Positions 8,473-16,596 of a DNA stretch of 64,000 nucleotides are shown here, in pieces. Positions within the stretch are counted from its first letter, which is position 1. Each line of letters begins with the position of its first letter. Made by a program: the position numbers and the translations under genes. Below the pieces are notes generated by a model that worked only from the letters and a program-made list of their open reading frames with translations, was not told the DNA's origin and searched no databases. This stretch comes from Lacrimispora saccharolytica (GTDB lineage: Bacteria > Bacillota > Clostridia > Lachnospirales > Lachnospiraceae), in the NCBI GenBank assembly GCA_021531795.1, contig JADYUL010000010.1, positions 1 to 64,000 of the forward strand, read 5' to 3'.

Positions 8473-10149
8473 TCAATCTCCAAGTCCCAGTCTGTTCAGA
8501 CTTGAGAAAATCGCTCTAACTGACGCTCTGGTAATATTACTGCTTTCGCCTACACCGTAGGTCACGCGACCTGTATTGACGTCGAGCAGGTGAATGTATG
8601 CAGCAGCCTTGGAATTAGAACCTGACTGAAGTGCATGCTCTGAGTAATCTAAAATCTTTATATCCAGACCCATGCTCTCCATTATCGCACGCTTAACAGC
8701 ATCGATAGGTCCGTTACCAACTCCACTCATTACCTTCTCAACACCATGGTCTGTATATGTCACATCAACCTTGGTATCGAAGCTTGTCTCAACCTCGTCA
8801 CTTAAGTCCTCAACACGAAGCTTCCTAAAGTGAAGCGGCTCTTTCCTGTCAATATATTCTTCCTTAAACTTTGCAAAGATCTCATCGGGAGATACCTCAC
8901 CCTGCTTCTCTGACAGAAGCTGGATAACATTGGCAAACTCCTTGTGCATAGCCTTAGGCAGCTTGTAGCCAAAGTAGATATCCATGATAAAGGCTACGCC
9001 ACCCTTACCTGACTGGCTGTTAATACGAACGATGGGCTCGTACTCTCTTCCGATATCTGCTGGATCGATAGGCAGATACGGTACTCTCCATACCTTGCTG
9101 TCTCTGTCCTTCATCGCCTGTACGCCCTTGTTGATAGCATCCTGATGGCTTCCCGAGAAGGCTGTAAATACAAGCTTACCTGCGTAGGGATGTCTCGGAT
9201 GAATCGGTATCTTACAGCATCTCTCATATATCTCTATTGACTCATTAATATGTTCAATTGCAAGTCCCGGATCTATACCCTGTGAGAACATATTGTAGGC
9301 CACAACCATGATATCCAGATTACCTGTTCTCTCACCGTTACCGAAGAGTGTGCCCTCTACTCTGTCTGCGCCCGCAAGAAGTGCAAGTTCGCAGCTGGCT
9401 ATTCCCGTTCCTCTGTCATTATGAGGATGGATACTTAAGATAATACTCTCCCTGTCTGTGAAATGCTTATTCATCCACTCAATCTGGTCTGCATATACGT
9501 TGGGAGTATTCATCTCCACTGTTGAAGGCAGATTGATGATGATGGGATTCTCAGGGGTGGGTCCCCACTCCTTCTTAACCGCCTCACAAACCTCAAGAGC
9601 ATAATCAACCTCTGTTCCCGTGAAGGACTCGGGGCTGTACTCTAACCTGATGTTGCCGGGGAATTTAGCCGCACGCTCTTTTACCATTTTGGTACCGTCC
9701 ACGGCAATCTTAAGAATCTCTTCCTTGCTCTTATTGAACACCACATCCCTCTGTAGGGTTGATGTAGAATTGTAAATATGAACAATTACGTTCTTAATTC
9801 CTTCAATTGATTCAAAAGTGCGGTCAACTAACTCTTCCCTACACTGAACCAGCACCTGTACCCACACATCATCGGGGATGAGCTTCCTGTCCACGAGTTG
9901 ACGAAGAAAGTCATATTCTATCTGACTGGCTGAAGGAAAGCCTATCTCGATCTCCTTAAAGCCCAGTTTACATAAGTACAGGAAGAACTCTATCTTCTCG
10001 TCTACCTGCATTGGGTCGATAAGAGCCTGATTACCATCTCTTAAATCAACGCTGCACCAAATCGGAGCCTTGGATATCTCCTTGTTCGGCCATTCTCTCT
10101 CCGGATAATCCAGCACCGGATTCTTTTCATATCTTGAATAATTTAACAT
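8473..10149 (-). CDS. leuA: 2-isopropylmalate synthase
   Basis: Condenses acetyl-CoA with 2-oxoisovalerate, the first committed step of leucine synthesis. The 558-residue protein has the long N-terminal extension typical of the second LeuA class (as in actinobacteria and many clostridia), the HMGL-like barrel with the metal-binding DLRDGNQAL start and HPHNDRGTG segment, and a C-terminal LeuA regulatory domain (about 440-555) that binds leucine for feedback inhibition. The ATG follows AGAGGACAG. A terminator hairpin sits only 20 bases upstream, so leuA must depend on read-through from the HPr gene or on a promoter inside it. No other leucine genes are nearby. Confidence 0.94.
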   Translation of the reverse strand: MLNYSRYEKNPVLDYPEREWPNKEISKAPIWCSVDLRDGNQALIDPMQVDEKIEFFLYLCKLGFKEIEIGFPSASQIEYDFLRQLVDRKLIPDDVWVQVLVQCREELVDRTFESIEGIKNVIVHIYNSTSTLQRDVVFNKSKEEILKIAVDGTKMVKERAAKFPGNIRLEYSPESFTGTEVDYALEVCEAVKKEWGPTPENPIIINLPSTVEMNTPNVYADQIEWMNKHFTDRESIILSIHPHNDRGTGIASCELALLAGADRVEGTLFGNGERTGNLDIMVVAYNMFSQGIDPGLAIEHINESIEIYERCCKIPIHPRHPYAGKLVFTAFSGSHQDAINKGVQAMKDRDSKVWRVPYLPIDPADIGREYEPIVRINSQSGKGGVAFIMDIYFGYKLPKAMHKEFANVIQLLSEKQGEVSPDEIFAKFKEEYIDRKEPLHFRKLRVEDLSDEVETSFDTKVDVTYTDHGVEKVMSGVGNGPIDAVKRAIMESMGLDIKILDYSEHALQSGSNSKAAAYIHLLDVNTGRVTYGVGESSNITRASVRAIFSSLNRLGLGD

Positions 10150-10169
10150 CTTACTGTCCTCTGCATATT

Positions 10170-10199
10170 AAAACAGCCCACCGGCTAAAGCTGGTGGGC
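10170..10199 (-). terminator. rho-independent terminator after the HPr gene
   Basis: On the minus strand GCCCACCAGC and GCCGGTGGGC form a 10-bp stem (one G-T pair) around a TTTA loop, followed by TGTTTTA. It lies directly behind the HPr stop codon and ahead of leuA, so it may act as a partial terminator setting leuA expression. Confidence 0.85.
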
Positions 10200-10206
10200 C
10201 TAAACA

Positions 10207-10470
10207 TTACTCTCCTAATCCACTTTCAATGGCTGTTACCAGGGCCTTAAGTGCATCCTCTTCATCCTCACCGTCACATACGATCTCGATTTCATCACCG
10301 CATTTCACGCAGGCGCCGAGAACACTTAGGACACTCTTCGCATTAGCTGTTGTCTCTCTGAAAGAGAAAGTTATTAAGGATTTAAACTGCATGGCCTCCT
10401 TGCATAGGATGCCTGCCGGTCTCAGATGTAGTCCTGTAGGATTCTTTATAACCACTTTCTGACTAACCAT
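10207..10470 (-). CDS. ptsH: phosphocarrier protein HPr
   Basis: HPr carries phosphate from enzyme I to sugar-specific PTS permeases. All landmarks are present in the 87 residues: His15 in NPTGLHLRPAG, and Ser46 in NAKSVLSVL, the target of HPr kinase. It has an excellent GGAGG site. No ptsI lies beside it; it sits between glmM and leuA. A second HPr-like protein in this window (38.7 kb) lacks His15, so this copy is the one able to serve phosphotransfer. HprK at 42.6 kb is its presumed Ser46 kinase. Confidence 0.95.
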   Translation of the reverse strand: MVSQKVVIKNPTGLHLRPAGILCKEAMQFKSLITFSFRETTANAKSVLSVLGACVKCGDEIEIVCDGEDEEDALKALVTAIESGLGE

Positions 10471-10539
10471 ATATTTACCTCCAGTTCCGGTGACTTGGCA
10501 CCGCTAATATTGTATCACGATAAGGGCTAAAATGCTATA

Positions 10540-11889
10540 TTACAGAATGGTATTCTGAATCAATTCTGCAAGTTCTTTAGCATCTTTATTGATTTCATCC
10601 TGGTTCTTGCCTTCAATCATAACCCTAACCTTGGGCTCCGTTCCGGAAGGTCTGATGAGCACCCTGCCTTCACCTGAAAATTTCTCCTCAAGCTTAGCAA
10701 TAGCTTCAGCTATCTCGGGATACTCCATGTAGCTGTCCTTCTTATGATTGGGAACCATGGCGTTAACAAGCGCCTGCGGAAGGACTGTCATAATATTCGC
10801 AAGCTCTGATAAGGGCTTACCTGTATCTACCATAACCTCGAGTAGATGAAGGGCACTTAACAGACCGTCTCCCGTGGTGTTCTCATCAAGGAAGATCACA
10901 TGTCCTGACTGCTCTCCGCCAAGACTTGCACCAATCTCTCTCATTCTCTCAAGAACGTATCTGTCTCCGACCTTGGTCTGCTCGGTGTTGATGCCGTTCT
11001 CTCTTGCCATAATGGTGAAGCCCAGGTTACTCATAACAGTTACCACGATGGTATCCTTCTTGAGTGTACCCTTGTTCTTCATATGATTGCCGATAATGGC
11101 CATAATCTGGTCACCGTCTATTATCTCGCCCTTCTCATCCACCGCAAGCAGTCTGTCTGCATCACCGTCGAAGGCGAGACCTACATTGGCCTTTTCAAAT
11201 ACAACCCTTGCCTGTAGCTCCTCCATATGGGTAGAACCGCAGTTGGCATTGATATTGGTTCCGTCCGGCATATTATGTATGGCAATAATATTAGCTCCCA
11301 GCTCCTTCAGCGCCTCAATCGAGGTATAGAAGCTGGCTCCTTCTGCACAGTCAACCACAATCTTAAGGTTGCTTAGGTCAACCGGAACAGCTTTGATGGA
11401 ATGATTAATGTATTCTTCCCTTGCATCGGTTCTGTATTTGATCTTTCCAACCTGTGCACCTGTCGGGAACTTGACATCCTTCATGTTGCTCTTTATCAGA
11501 GCTTCGATCTCATCCTCAAGCTCATCGCTAAGCTTATATCCGTTTCCGTCAAAGAACTTGATTCCATTAAACTCAACAGGATTATGTGATGCAGAGATCA
11601 CTACTCCGGCATCAACCTTGTACTTCTTGGTAAGATAAGCAATTGCGGGTGTTGGCATAACTCCGACATACACCGCATTGGCACCAACGCTGCAGACACC
11701 TGCCATCAAAGCATTGGCAAGCATGTCACCCGATATTCTTGTATCACAGCCTACCATAATTGTCGGCTTATGCTCCTTTTCCTTAGTGAGCACATATGCT
11801 CCGGCCTGTCCTAACTGCATAGCCAGCAATGGAGTAAGCTCTTCGTTCGCAACTCCTCTTACGCCATCAGTACCAAATAATCTAGCCAT
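10540..11889 (-). CDS. glmM: phosphoglucosamine mutase
   Basis: Converts glucosamine 6-phosphate to glucosamine 1-phosphate for UDP-GlcNAc and peptidoglycan synthesis. The 449-residue protein has the family's four domains: [10 protein letters not shown] at the N-terminus, the phosphoserine loop ISASHNP with Ser101, the metal-binding DGDADR near residue 240, and the C-terminal [11 protein letters not shown] phosphate-binding loop. It lies 14 bases after the ybbR gene and completes the cdaA-ybbR-glmM operon known from many Firmicutes, where the cyclase and GlmM proteins interact. The start has an AGGGAGAAGG site. Confidence 0.97.
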   Translation of the reverse strand: MARLFGTDGVRGVANEELTPLLAMQLGQAGAYVLTKEKEHKPTIMVGCDTRISGDMLANALMAGVCSVGANAVYVGVMPTPAIAYLTKKYKVDAGVVISASHNPVEFNGIKFFDGNGYKLSDELEDEIEALIKSNMKDVKFPTGAQVGKIKYRTDAREEYINHSIKAVPVDLSNLKIVVDCAEGASFYTSIEALKELGANIIAIHNMPDGTNINANCGSTHMEELQARVVFEKANVGLAFDGDADRLLAVDEKGEIIDGDQIMAIIGNHMKNKGTLKKDTIVVTVMSNLGFTIMARENGINTEQTKVGDRYVLERMREIGASLGGEQSGHVIFLDENTTGDGLLSALHLLEVMVDTGKPLSELANIMTVLPQALVNAMVPNHKKDSYMEYPEIAEAIAKLEEKFSGEGRVLIRPSGTEPKVRVMIEGKNQDEINKDAKELAELIQNTIL

Positions 11890-11903
11890 TATTCCTTCTC
11901 CCT

Positions 11904-13169
11904 TTATTCTTCAGTTACTGTAATTCTAACCTTTACCTCTCTTGACAGTCTGACATTATCAGGCAGTGTAATATCAAGAGGAATATCTATATGACCCTTC
12001 TCTATCGTCAGCCCGTTATTGCTTAAGTATTTATCCACATTGATGACCGGCACAAGTTTGCTCTCGTCAACCGTATCAAGCAGGCTCTTTAATCCTGATA
12101 CAGGTACTTCCACATCATCCTCAAGATCGCTTACCGTTGCTGAGTAGCCCTCCGGGACGCCGATCACCTGGATTGCTTCCGGATCAAGAACTATGGTTCT
12201 CTCGCTCTCCTTATCAACTCCTACGGAAATATCAAGAATTCCGTTATTGCCTACATTACCTACCATGCTGACTCCGTCAGGCAGATAATCATTGATGTTG
12301 ATCTCATAGCTTGTATTCTGATAAATATCATTTACATCCAGAGACTCGGATATATCAATATATGGAATCTTGCTTACTATATTGGACTTGCCCGCGATGG
12401 TAATCTCAGTAGGCAGACCTTCTATTATGCCGTTAAGCACATATCCCTGTGTAGGTGTTCCCTGAGGGATTGCGATAAGCGGAACAACAGCCTTCTGAAG
12501 GATAGATGCTGTTGTAGATATCTCCTGTACACTCATATTTACCTTAGTGGTATCTATGATATCATCCTCTTTTGAATACAGATGAATGGGTAGCGATATC
12601 TTAACATCGGTTGTTGCGCCCGATACATCAATTTCAACCGCGGCACTTTCCACCTGATTGATGATCGATTCGGGACCTGAAATAATTACCACGTTCTGGC
12701 TTGTCTGGGTTGAACCCAGGATATAACCGTCTTGAGGATCGTTAAGCACCTTAACCTCGATCGGCATCTGCAGTCTTCTTACGTCCTCAAGAGCAAGCTT
12801 GACGTACTGGGAATCTGAACGGATCCCTTCAATCTTGTCACTCTGCTTGGTGGTGCTTAAGTCTATCGGAACCAGATTATCCTCGGTAATCTTGGACAGG
12901 TCAGCTGTGGCAACTATATCTGCCTGGTTAAACTGTGATAGCGCTGTCCTGGTTCCCCTGACTACTACCTTAATCCTGTCACTGTTATCCTTTACCTCAA
13001 AATACTTGCCCGCACTCGACAGTACACCGGCATTCTGCAATGAAACATTGACGGTATAGGTATTCTCGGACACGGGGTCATTAATATTAATTGCGATTAT
13101 CCAAAGGCCTACGGACACAAGCAATGCAAGAATCTTAAGGCCTAAGTTGTTAGTTATCCACTTTTTCAT
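11904..13169 (-). CDS. cdaR: YbbR-domain regulator of diadenylate cyclase
   Basis: YbbR proteins bind and modulate the membrane cyclase CdaA. The 421 residues consist of a short cytoplasmic N-terminus, one membrane anchor (about 9-28, [15 protein letters not shown]) and an extracellular series of YbbR repeats, recognisable by recurring VxVxG or VEVPVSGL strand pairs. Its 5' end overlaps cdaA by 20 bases, indicating translational coupling. The symbol here means the c-di-AMP regulator; it is unrelated to the carbohydrate-diacid-type CdaR regulators elsewhere in the window. Confidence 0.92.
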   Translation of the reverse strand: MKKWITNNLGLKILALLVSVGLWIIAININDPVSENTYTVNVSLQNAGVLSSAGKYFEVKDNSDRIKVVVRGTRTALSQFNQADIVATADLSKITEDNLVPIDLSTTKQSDKIEGIRSDSQYVKLALEDVRRLQMPIEVKVLNDPQDGYILGSTQTSQNVVIISGPESIINQVESAAVEIDVSGATTDVKISLPIHLYSKEDDIIDTTKVNMSVQEISTTASILQKAVVPLIAIPQGTPTQGYVLNGIIEGLPTEITIAGKSNIVSKIPYIDISESLDVNDIYQNTSYEININDYLPDGVSMVGNVGNNGILDISVGVDKESERTIVLDPEAIQVIGVPEGYSATVSDLEDDVEVPVSGLKSLLDTVDESKLVPVINVDKYLSNNGLTIEKGHIDIPLDITLPDNVRLSREVKVRITVTEE

Positions 13170-14031
13170 TCTTAGATACCTTACCCTTCCAAAGCTTACG
13201 TTTCTTCTCTTCTTCCACAGGCTTATTCTGGATGGTGGTCAGCTGGCTCTCCAGCTCCTCTGCGTTGAGTCCTCTTGCAAGAACTCCATTATATGCTACC
13301 GAAATAAGTCCGGTCTCCTCCGATACGATTACCGTCATCGAATCATTCACATCGGACATACCGACAGCAGCTCTGTGTCTGGTTCCCAATTCCTTGGACA
13401 GACGCATGTTGTCCGAGAGCGGAAGATAACAGGTCGCAGAAGCCACTCTGTCACCCTCGATAATAACAGCTCCGTCATGAAGAGGAGTATTCTTCTCAAA
13501 GATATTGATAAGAAGTTGACTGGTCACAATACCGTCAACATCTATGCCTGTCTGCTTATATTCGCTGAGGTCATCCTTTTGGCGCACAACAATAAGAGCT
13601 CCGGTTCTGACCCTTCCCATCTCCACACAAGCCTTGGTAATCTCCTTAATTGTTCTGTCCGAGAACAGACCGTACGCACCATGGCTGTCCAGTTTGATAA
13701 AGGATGAGAATAGGTTCTTACGTCCCAGCTCTTCCAATGCCTTACGTAATTCAGGCTGCAATACGACAATAATCGCTATGACCGCGATCGAGAAGACATT
13801 CTTCACTATCCAGAGTATGGTGGTCATGTTGAAGAGGTAGGCAAGCACAATAAATGCAAGAATTACAATAACACCTCTGAGTAAAGACCATGCTCTTGTG
13901 TTCTTAATCCATACCATAATGTTATAGACCAAGAACGATATAATGAGAATCTCTACAACGTCCGGTATATTAATTGACGGAATATGCAGATTGACCAAAT
14001 ATCTCTCTGCAAATGACTGAATCTGATCCAT
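13150..14031 (-). CDS. cdaA: diadenylate cyclase CdaA
   Basis: Makes c-di-AMP from two ATP; the messenger controls potassium and osmolyte uptake and wall homeostasis. The 293-residue protein has three membrane segments in the first 95 residues and a DisA_N cyclase domain with both catalytic signatures, DGA (186-188) and RHR (218-220). The C-terminus is lysine-rich and highly charged (about 270-293). It heads the cdaA-ybbR-glmM operon and lies 3 bases after the preceding membrane-protein gene, which suggests a longer transcript starting near 15 kb or above. Confidence 0.96.
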   Translation of the reverse strand: MDQIQSFAERYLVNLHIPSINIPDVVEILIISFLVYNIMVWIKNTRAWSLLRGVIVILAFIVLAYLFNMTTILWIVKNVFSIAVIAIIVVLQPELRKALEELGRKNLFSSFIKLDSHGAYGLFSDRTIKEITKACVEMGRVRTGALIVVRQKDDLSEYKQTGIDVDGIVTSQLLINIFEKNTPLHDGAVIIEGDRVASATCYLPLSDNMRLSKELGTRHRAAVGMSDVNDSMTVIVSEETGLISVAYNGVLARGLNAEELESQLTTIQNKPVEEEKKRKLWKGKVSKNEKVDN

Positions 14032-14034
14032 ACC

Positions 14035-15090
14035 TTATTTTCTCATTGTCTTTGTTGTTCCGTTGGCTGTATGAACCGTTTTGCCCGCCTGGCTTCTGCC
14101 CTGAGCCTGTGACTGGCTCTGAGGTCTTCTTGCTGCAGGCTGTGGTCTTTGAGCACTGCCACTCTGTGCAGAATTAATTCTCTTCACAGTCCTCTTGGGC
14201 GGTTCTACAGATACCTTGGGTACTGCCTTAACATAGTAATAATAATCATCATCCTCAAACTGCAGATTCTCCGTCTTCTCATAATCAAGATGGAATACGA
14301 AGAACTGAAGCACAATACCGACAACAACGGCAAGGATGCTACCAAGTATTATTCCCGGTATTGAGAACTGAAGTCCCATAACAAGGTCACAGATTAACAG
14401 GATGAGTGCATCGCATACCGCACCGGCAATGGTGGCAATCGTCCAGATATAATCATCTGACCTTCTGCGTAATGTATATACAAGTACAACGGTGATCGCA
14501 AATGCAATTACCGTGATAAACATAGTCCTGTTACCGAGCATACCATCCACGATAAAGCGTATTCTCGATATCATATTACCGTCATCAAGTGTCGTTATTG
14601 TAGTGGCATTCTCGTTGGCGAATTCAATAATATAGGCCAGGACCACTCCAAACGAAACCGATACAACCGAAAGCGGTGTTCCAACCAGTCCCATTACTAT
14701 GGGTATCAGATACGGCACCTTAAGCATGAACAACACGGGCGTCAGAAGTACAACCACTGCCTCCTTGGGTACCAGTCGCAGATAAAGAATGAACATGAGA
14801 AGCATAACTACTCCCGCAACAAGAGCACACTCCATGGCAAGTCCAAACAGGTGAAGTAGAATCATCAGACCCGCGATAAGAGATGTGACCACAAGTGGCA
14901 GGAAGCTTGAGAGCAGCGCAAGTATAAGCACAATAACCGGGCTGTCTATCTTCTCATAGTATCCTATCTGTCCATTGACAGTCCCGAATACGATAAGTGC
15001 CAGCACAAACTTAAGGATGGGGGTAATGAATACCTCATTCCTGATATATATTCTCTTTATCTGTTCCTTAATCTCGATAAGTCCGGACAT
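14035..15090 (-). CDS. uncharacterised polytopic membrane protein with Q/R/S-rich tail
   Basis: I do not recognise a named family. The 351 residues have about eight to ten hydrophobic segments between residues 18 and 275, an acidic-tyrosine patch (FEDDDYYYYV) near residue 285, and a low-complexity basic tail (from about 300) rich in Gln, Arg, Ser and Pro. It has a clear AGAGGTAGAT site and is three bases from cdaA, so it probably takes part in, or is regulated with, envelope and c-di-AMP functions. That link is inferred from position alone. Confidence 0.7.
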   Translation of the reverse strand: MSGLIEIKEQIKRIYIRNEVFITPILKFVLALIVFGTVNGQIGYYEKIDSPVIVLILALLSSFLPLVVTSLIAGLMILLHLFGLAMECALVAGVVMLLMFILYLRLVPKEAVVVLLTPVLFMLKVPYLIPIVMGLVGTPLSVVSVSFGVVLAYIIEFANENATTITTLDDGNMISRIRFIVDGMLGNRTMFITVIAFAITVVLVYTLRRRSDDYIWTIATIAGAVCDALILLICDLVMGLQFSIPGIILGSILAVVVGIVLQFFVFHLDYEKTENLQFEDDDYYYYVKAVPKVSVEPPKRTVKRINSAQSGSAQRPQPAARRPQSQSQAQGRSQAGKTVHTANGTTKTMRK

Positions 15091-15099
15091 ATCTACCTC

Positions 15100-15477
15100 T
15101 TACATTTTCTCTAATACTGACAGAGCTTTCATGTATTTCTTCACTCCGCTCTTGGCTCTGTTATACCTGAATACTGCAACCAAATAGGTTATGGCCAAAT
15201 ATATACACATCAAAACAGCATATACAATGCCGGCCCGCTTAAGTGTAGCGATGTAGTCAATATTGTATATGTCTGCCATAATAACTTCAAAATTATAGAA
15301 CAGATAAACCGCAACAATGCATACAAGAGATACTGTTCCCGCAATAAAGGATTTGAGCATCTGGGATCCTATATAATCAGATCTGAAATATGTCATTGTG
15401 GGCAGAAGTTTCTTACCTTCCCTGGCTTCAAAGCTTGCCAGCTTGGTCATAAGAATGACCTTCTTCTCATTTATCAT
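15100..15477 (-). CDS. uncharacterised small membrane protein, two TM segments
   Basis: A 125-residue protein with a charged N-terminal half (about 1-30), two hydrophobic segments (about 40-62 and 84-107) and a short basic C-terminus. I know no family for it. It is packed nine bases upstream of the previous membrane-protein gene and eight bases after the YvyF-like gene, so it is almost certainly a real gene of the same operon. It starts with a TAGG site close to the ATG. Confidence 0.6.
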   Translation of the reverse strand: MINEKKVILMTKLASFEAREGKKLLPTMTYFRSDYIGSQMLKSFIAGTVSLVCIVAVYLFYNFEVIMADIYNIDYIATLKRAGIVYAVLMCIYLAITYLVAVFRYNRAKSGVKKYMKALSVLEKM

Positions 15478-15485
15478 ATGATTAC

Positions 15486-15893
15486 CTATCTATCCAGGAA
15501 CCTCATTCTGTTTGAGGTACGCTGACTGCCCGTCTCCTCCTTGGCGGGAGCTGACGTTGCCGTTGCCCTTCCGAAGGTTCTTGCCATATCGTTCTTACAT
15601 TCTTCACAGAATCGTCCCGTTCTTATGCTTCTTCCGCACTTCTCACAGTTAAGCATAACAGCAGAATCCTCTGCAAACTCAAGTCTCTCTTCCCTAATCC
15701 ACTGACGGATCTGGTTAATATCAACATTACACTCCTCTGCAACAGTTCTCATATCCGAATGGGGGTTCTCCCTGACATACTTCTTAACATCCTGGAACAT
15801 CCCTTCCATCTCTTCCCTGCATGCTGGACAGATAATCGGACCCATAGAATAATTAAATAGTTTTTTACACCTTCTGCATGTGCGTACGTCCAT
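15486..15893 (-). CDS. YvyF-like flagellar-operon zinc-ribbon protein
   Basis: A 135-residue protein with an N-terminal four-cysteine ribbon (CRRC ... CPAC), a middle helix-turn-helix-like segment (HSDMRTVAEECNVDINQIRQWIREERL), and a second four-cysteine ribbon (CEKC ... CEEC). This arrangement fits the YvyF/TIGR03826 family, a poorly understood protein encoded beside comFC and flgM in Bacillus; here too it directly follows comFC. The start at 15893 has a textbook GTAGGAGG site, while the upstream in-frame start would overlap comFC. It may regulate motility or competence genes; direct evidence is lacking. Confidence 0.75.
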   Translation of the reverse strand: MDVRTCRRCKKLFNYSMGPIICPACREEMEGMFQDVKKYVRENPHSDMRTVAEECNVDINQIRQWIREERLEFAEDSAVMLNCEKCGRSIRTGRFCEECKNDMARTFGRATATSAPAKEETGSQRTSNRMRFLDR

Positions 15894-15903
15894 AAATAAC
15901 CTC

Positions 15904-16596
15904 CTACAATCCCTTGCCAATAGCCACAGCAAGATAGTAGATCTTCTCTACACCGTCACCCCTTAAAACCTCAGCAATAGAATCAACTGTCGCCCCAGTA
16001 GTATATATATCATCCACTACTATTACAGACTTTAATTTTACACCATTTGACCTTGTAATAAAAGCTTTTTTGAGATTATTAATACGTTCCTCCTCGTCCA
16101 AAAGCTTAAGTGGTTTGGTAGCCTTTCTGCGTATCAGATAGTCGGATATACATGGCACGCCGATTAGTTTCGACAACTCCCTTCCCAGCTCCTCAGCCTG
16201 GTTATATCCTCTTTTGTTCAATCTTGTTCTGTGTATCGGAACCGGAATTATCGCAGACAGCCCTAAATCCTTTAAAATCTCACCATATTCCTTCACCGCC
16301 GCCAGGGCATAGAAGGCCGCATATTCAGCCCTTCCGTTATATTTGAAGCGGTAGAGCGACTGCTTTACGTCTCCGTATTCAAAGATTGCAAAGCCCCTGT
16401 CGTAGTAGTGGATCTTCCTGCTGCAGTCGTAGCATATACAGTTGTCGCCATGCGGTATGGATTTGCCGCATTTGATGCACTTTTCCCCGTGAATCGGTCT
16501 GATCCTTACCGCACATCCGGGGCAGATGTATTCCTCTTCCATGATAGCCTTATCGCAGATAGGGCAACGCCTTGGAAAAAGCGCTCTGATTAACAT
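15904..16596 (-). CDS. comFC: ComF family phosphoribosyltransferase-like protein
   Basis: ComFC is required for DNA uptake in competent bacteria and resembles amidophosphoribosyltransferases. The 230 residues have two N-terminal zinc knuckles (CPIC ... CPGC and CIKCGK ... CICYDC) and a PRTase domain with the PRPP loop VIVVDDIYTTGAT near residue 190. The start has AGAAGGG. It directly abuts recD2 (no spacer) and precedes the YvyF-like gene. No comFA helicase gene is seen; recD2 occupies its usual place. Confidence 0.92.
   Translation of the reverse strand: MLIRALFPRRCPICDKAIMEEEYICPGCAVRIRPIHGEKCIKCGKSIPHGDNCICYDCSRKIHYYDRGFAIFEYGDVKQSLYRFKYNGRAEYAAFYALAAVKEYGEILKDLGLSAIIPVPIHRTRLNKRGYNQAEELGRELSKLIGVPCISDYLIRRKATKPLKLLDEEERINNLKKAFITRSNGVKLKSVIVVDDIYTTGATVDSIAEVLRGDGVEKIYYLAVAIGKGL

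Noticed and set aside
12000-13169. Naming the YbbR protein as the same CdaR family as the two PucR-type regulators
   Set aside because: The shared symbol is a coincidence; domains and roles are unrelated.
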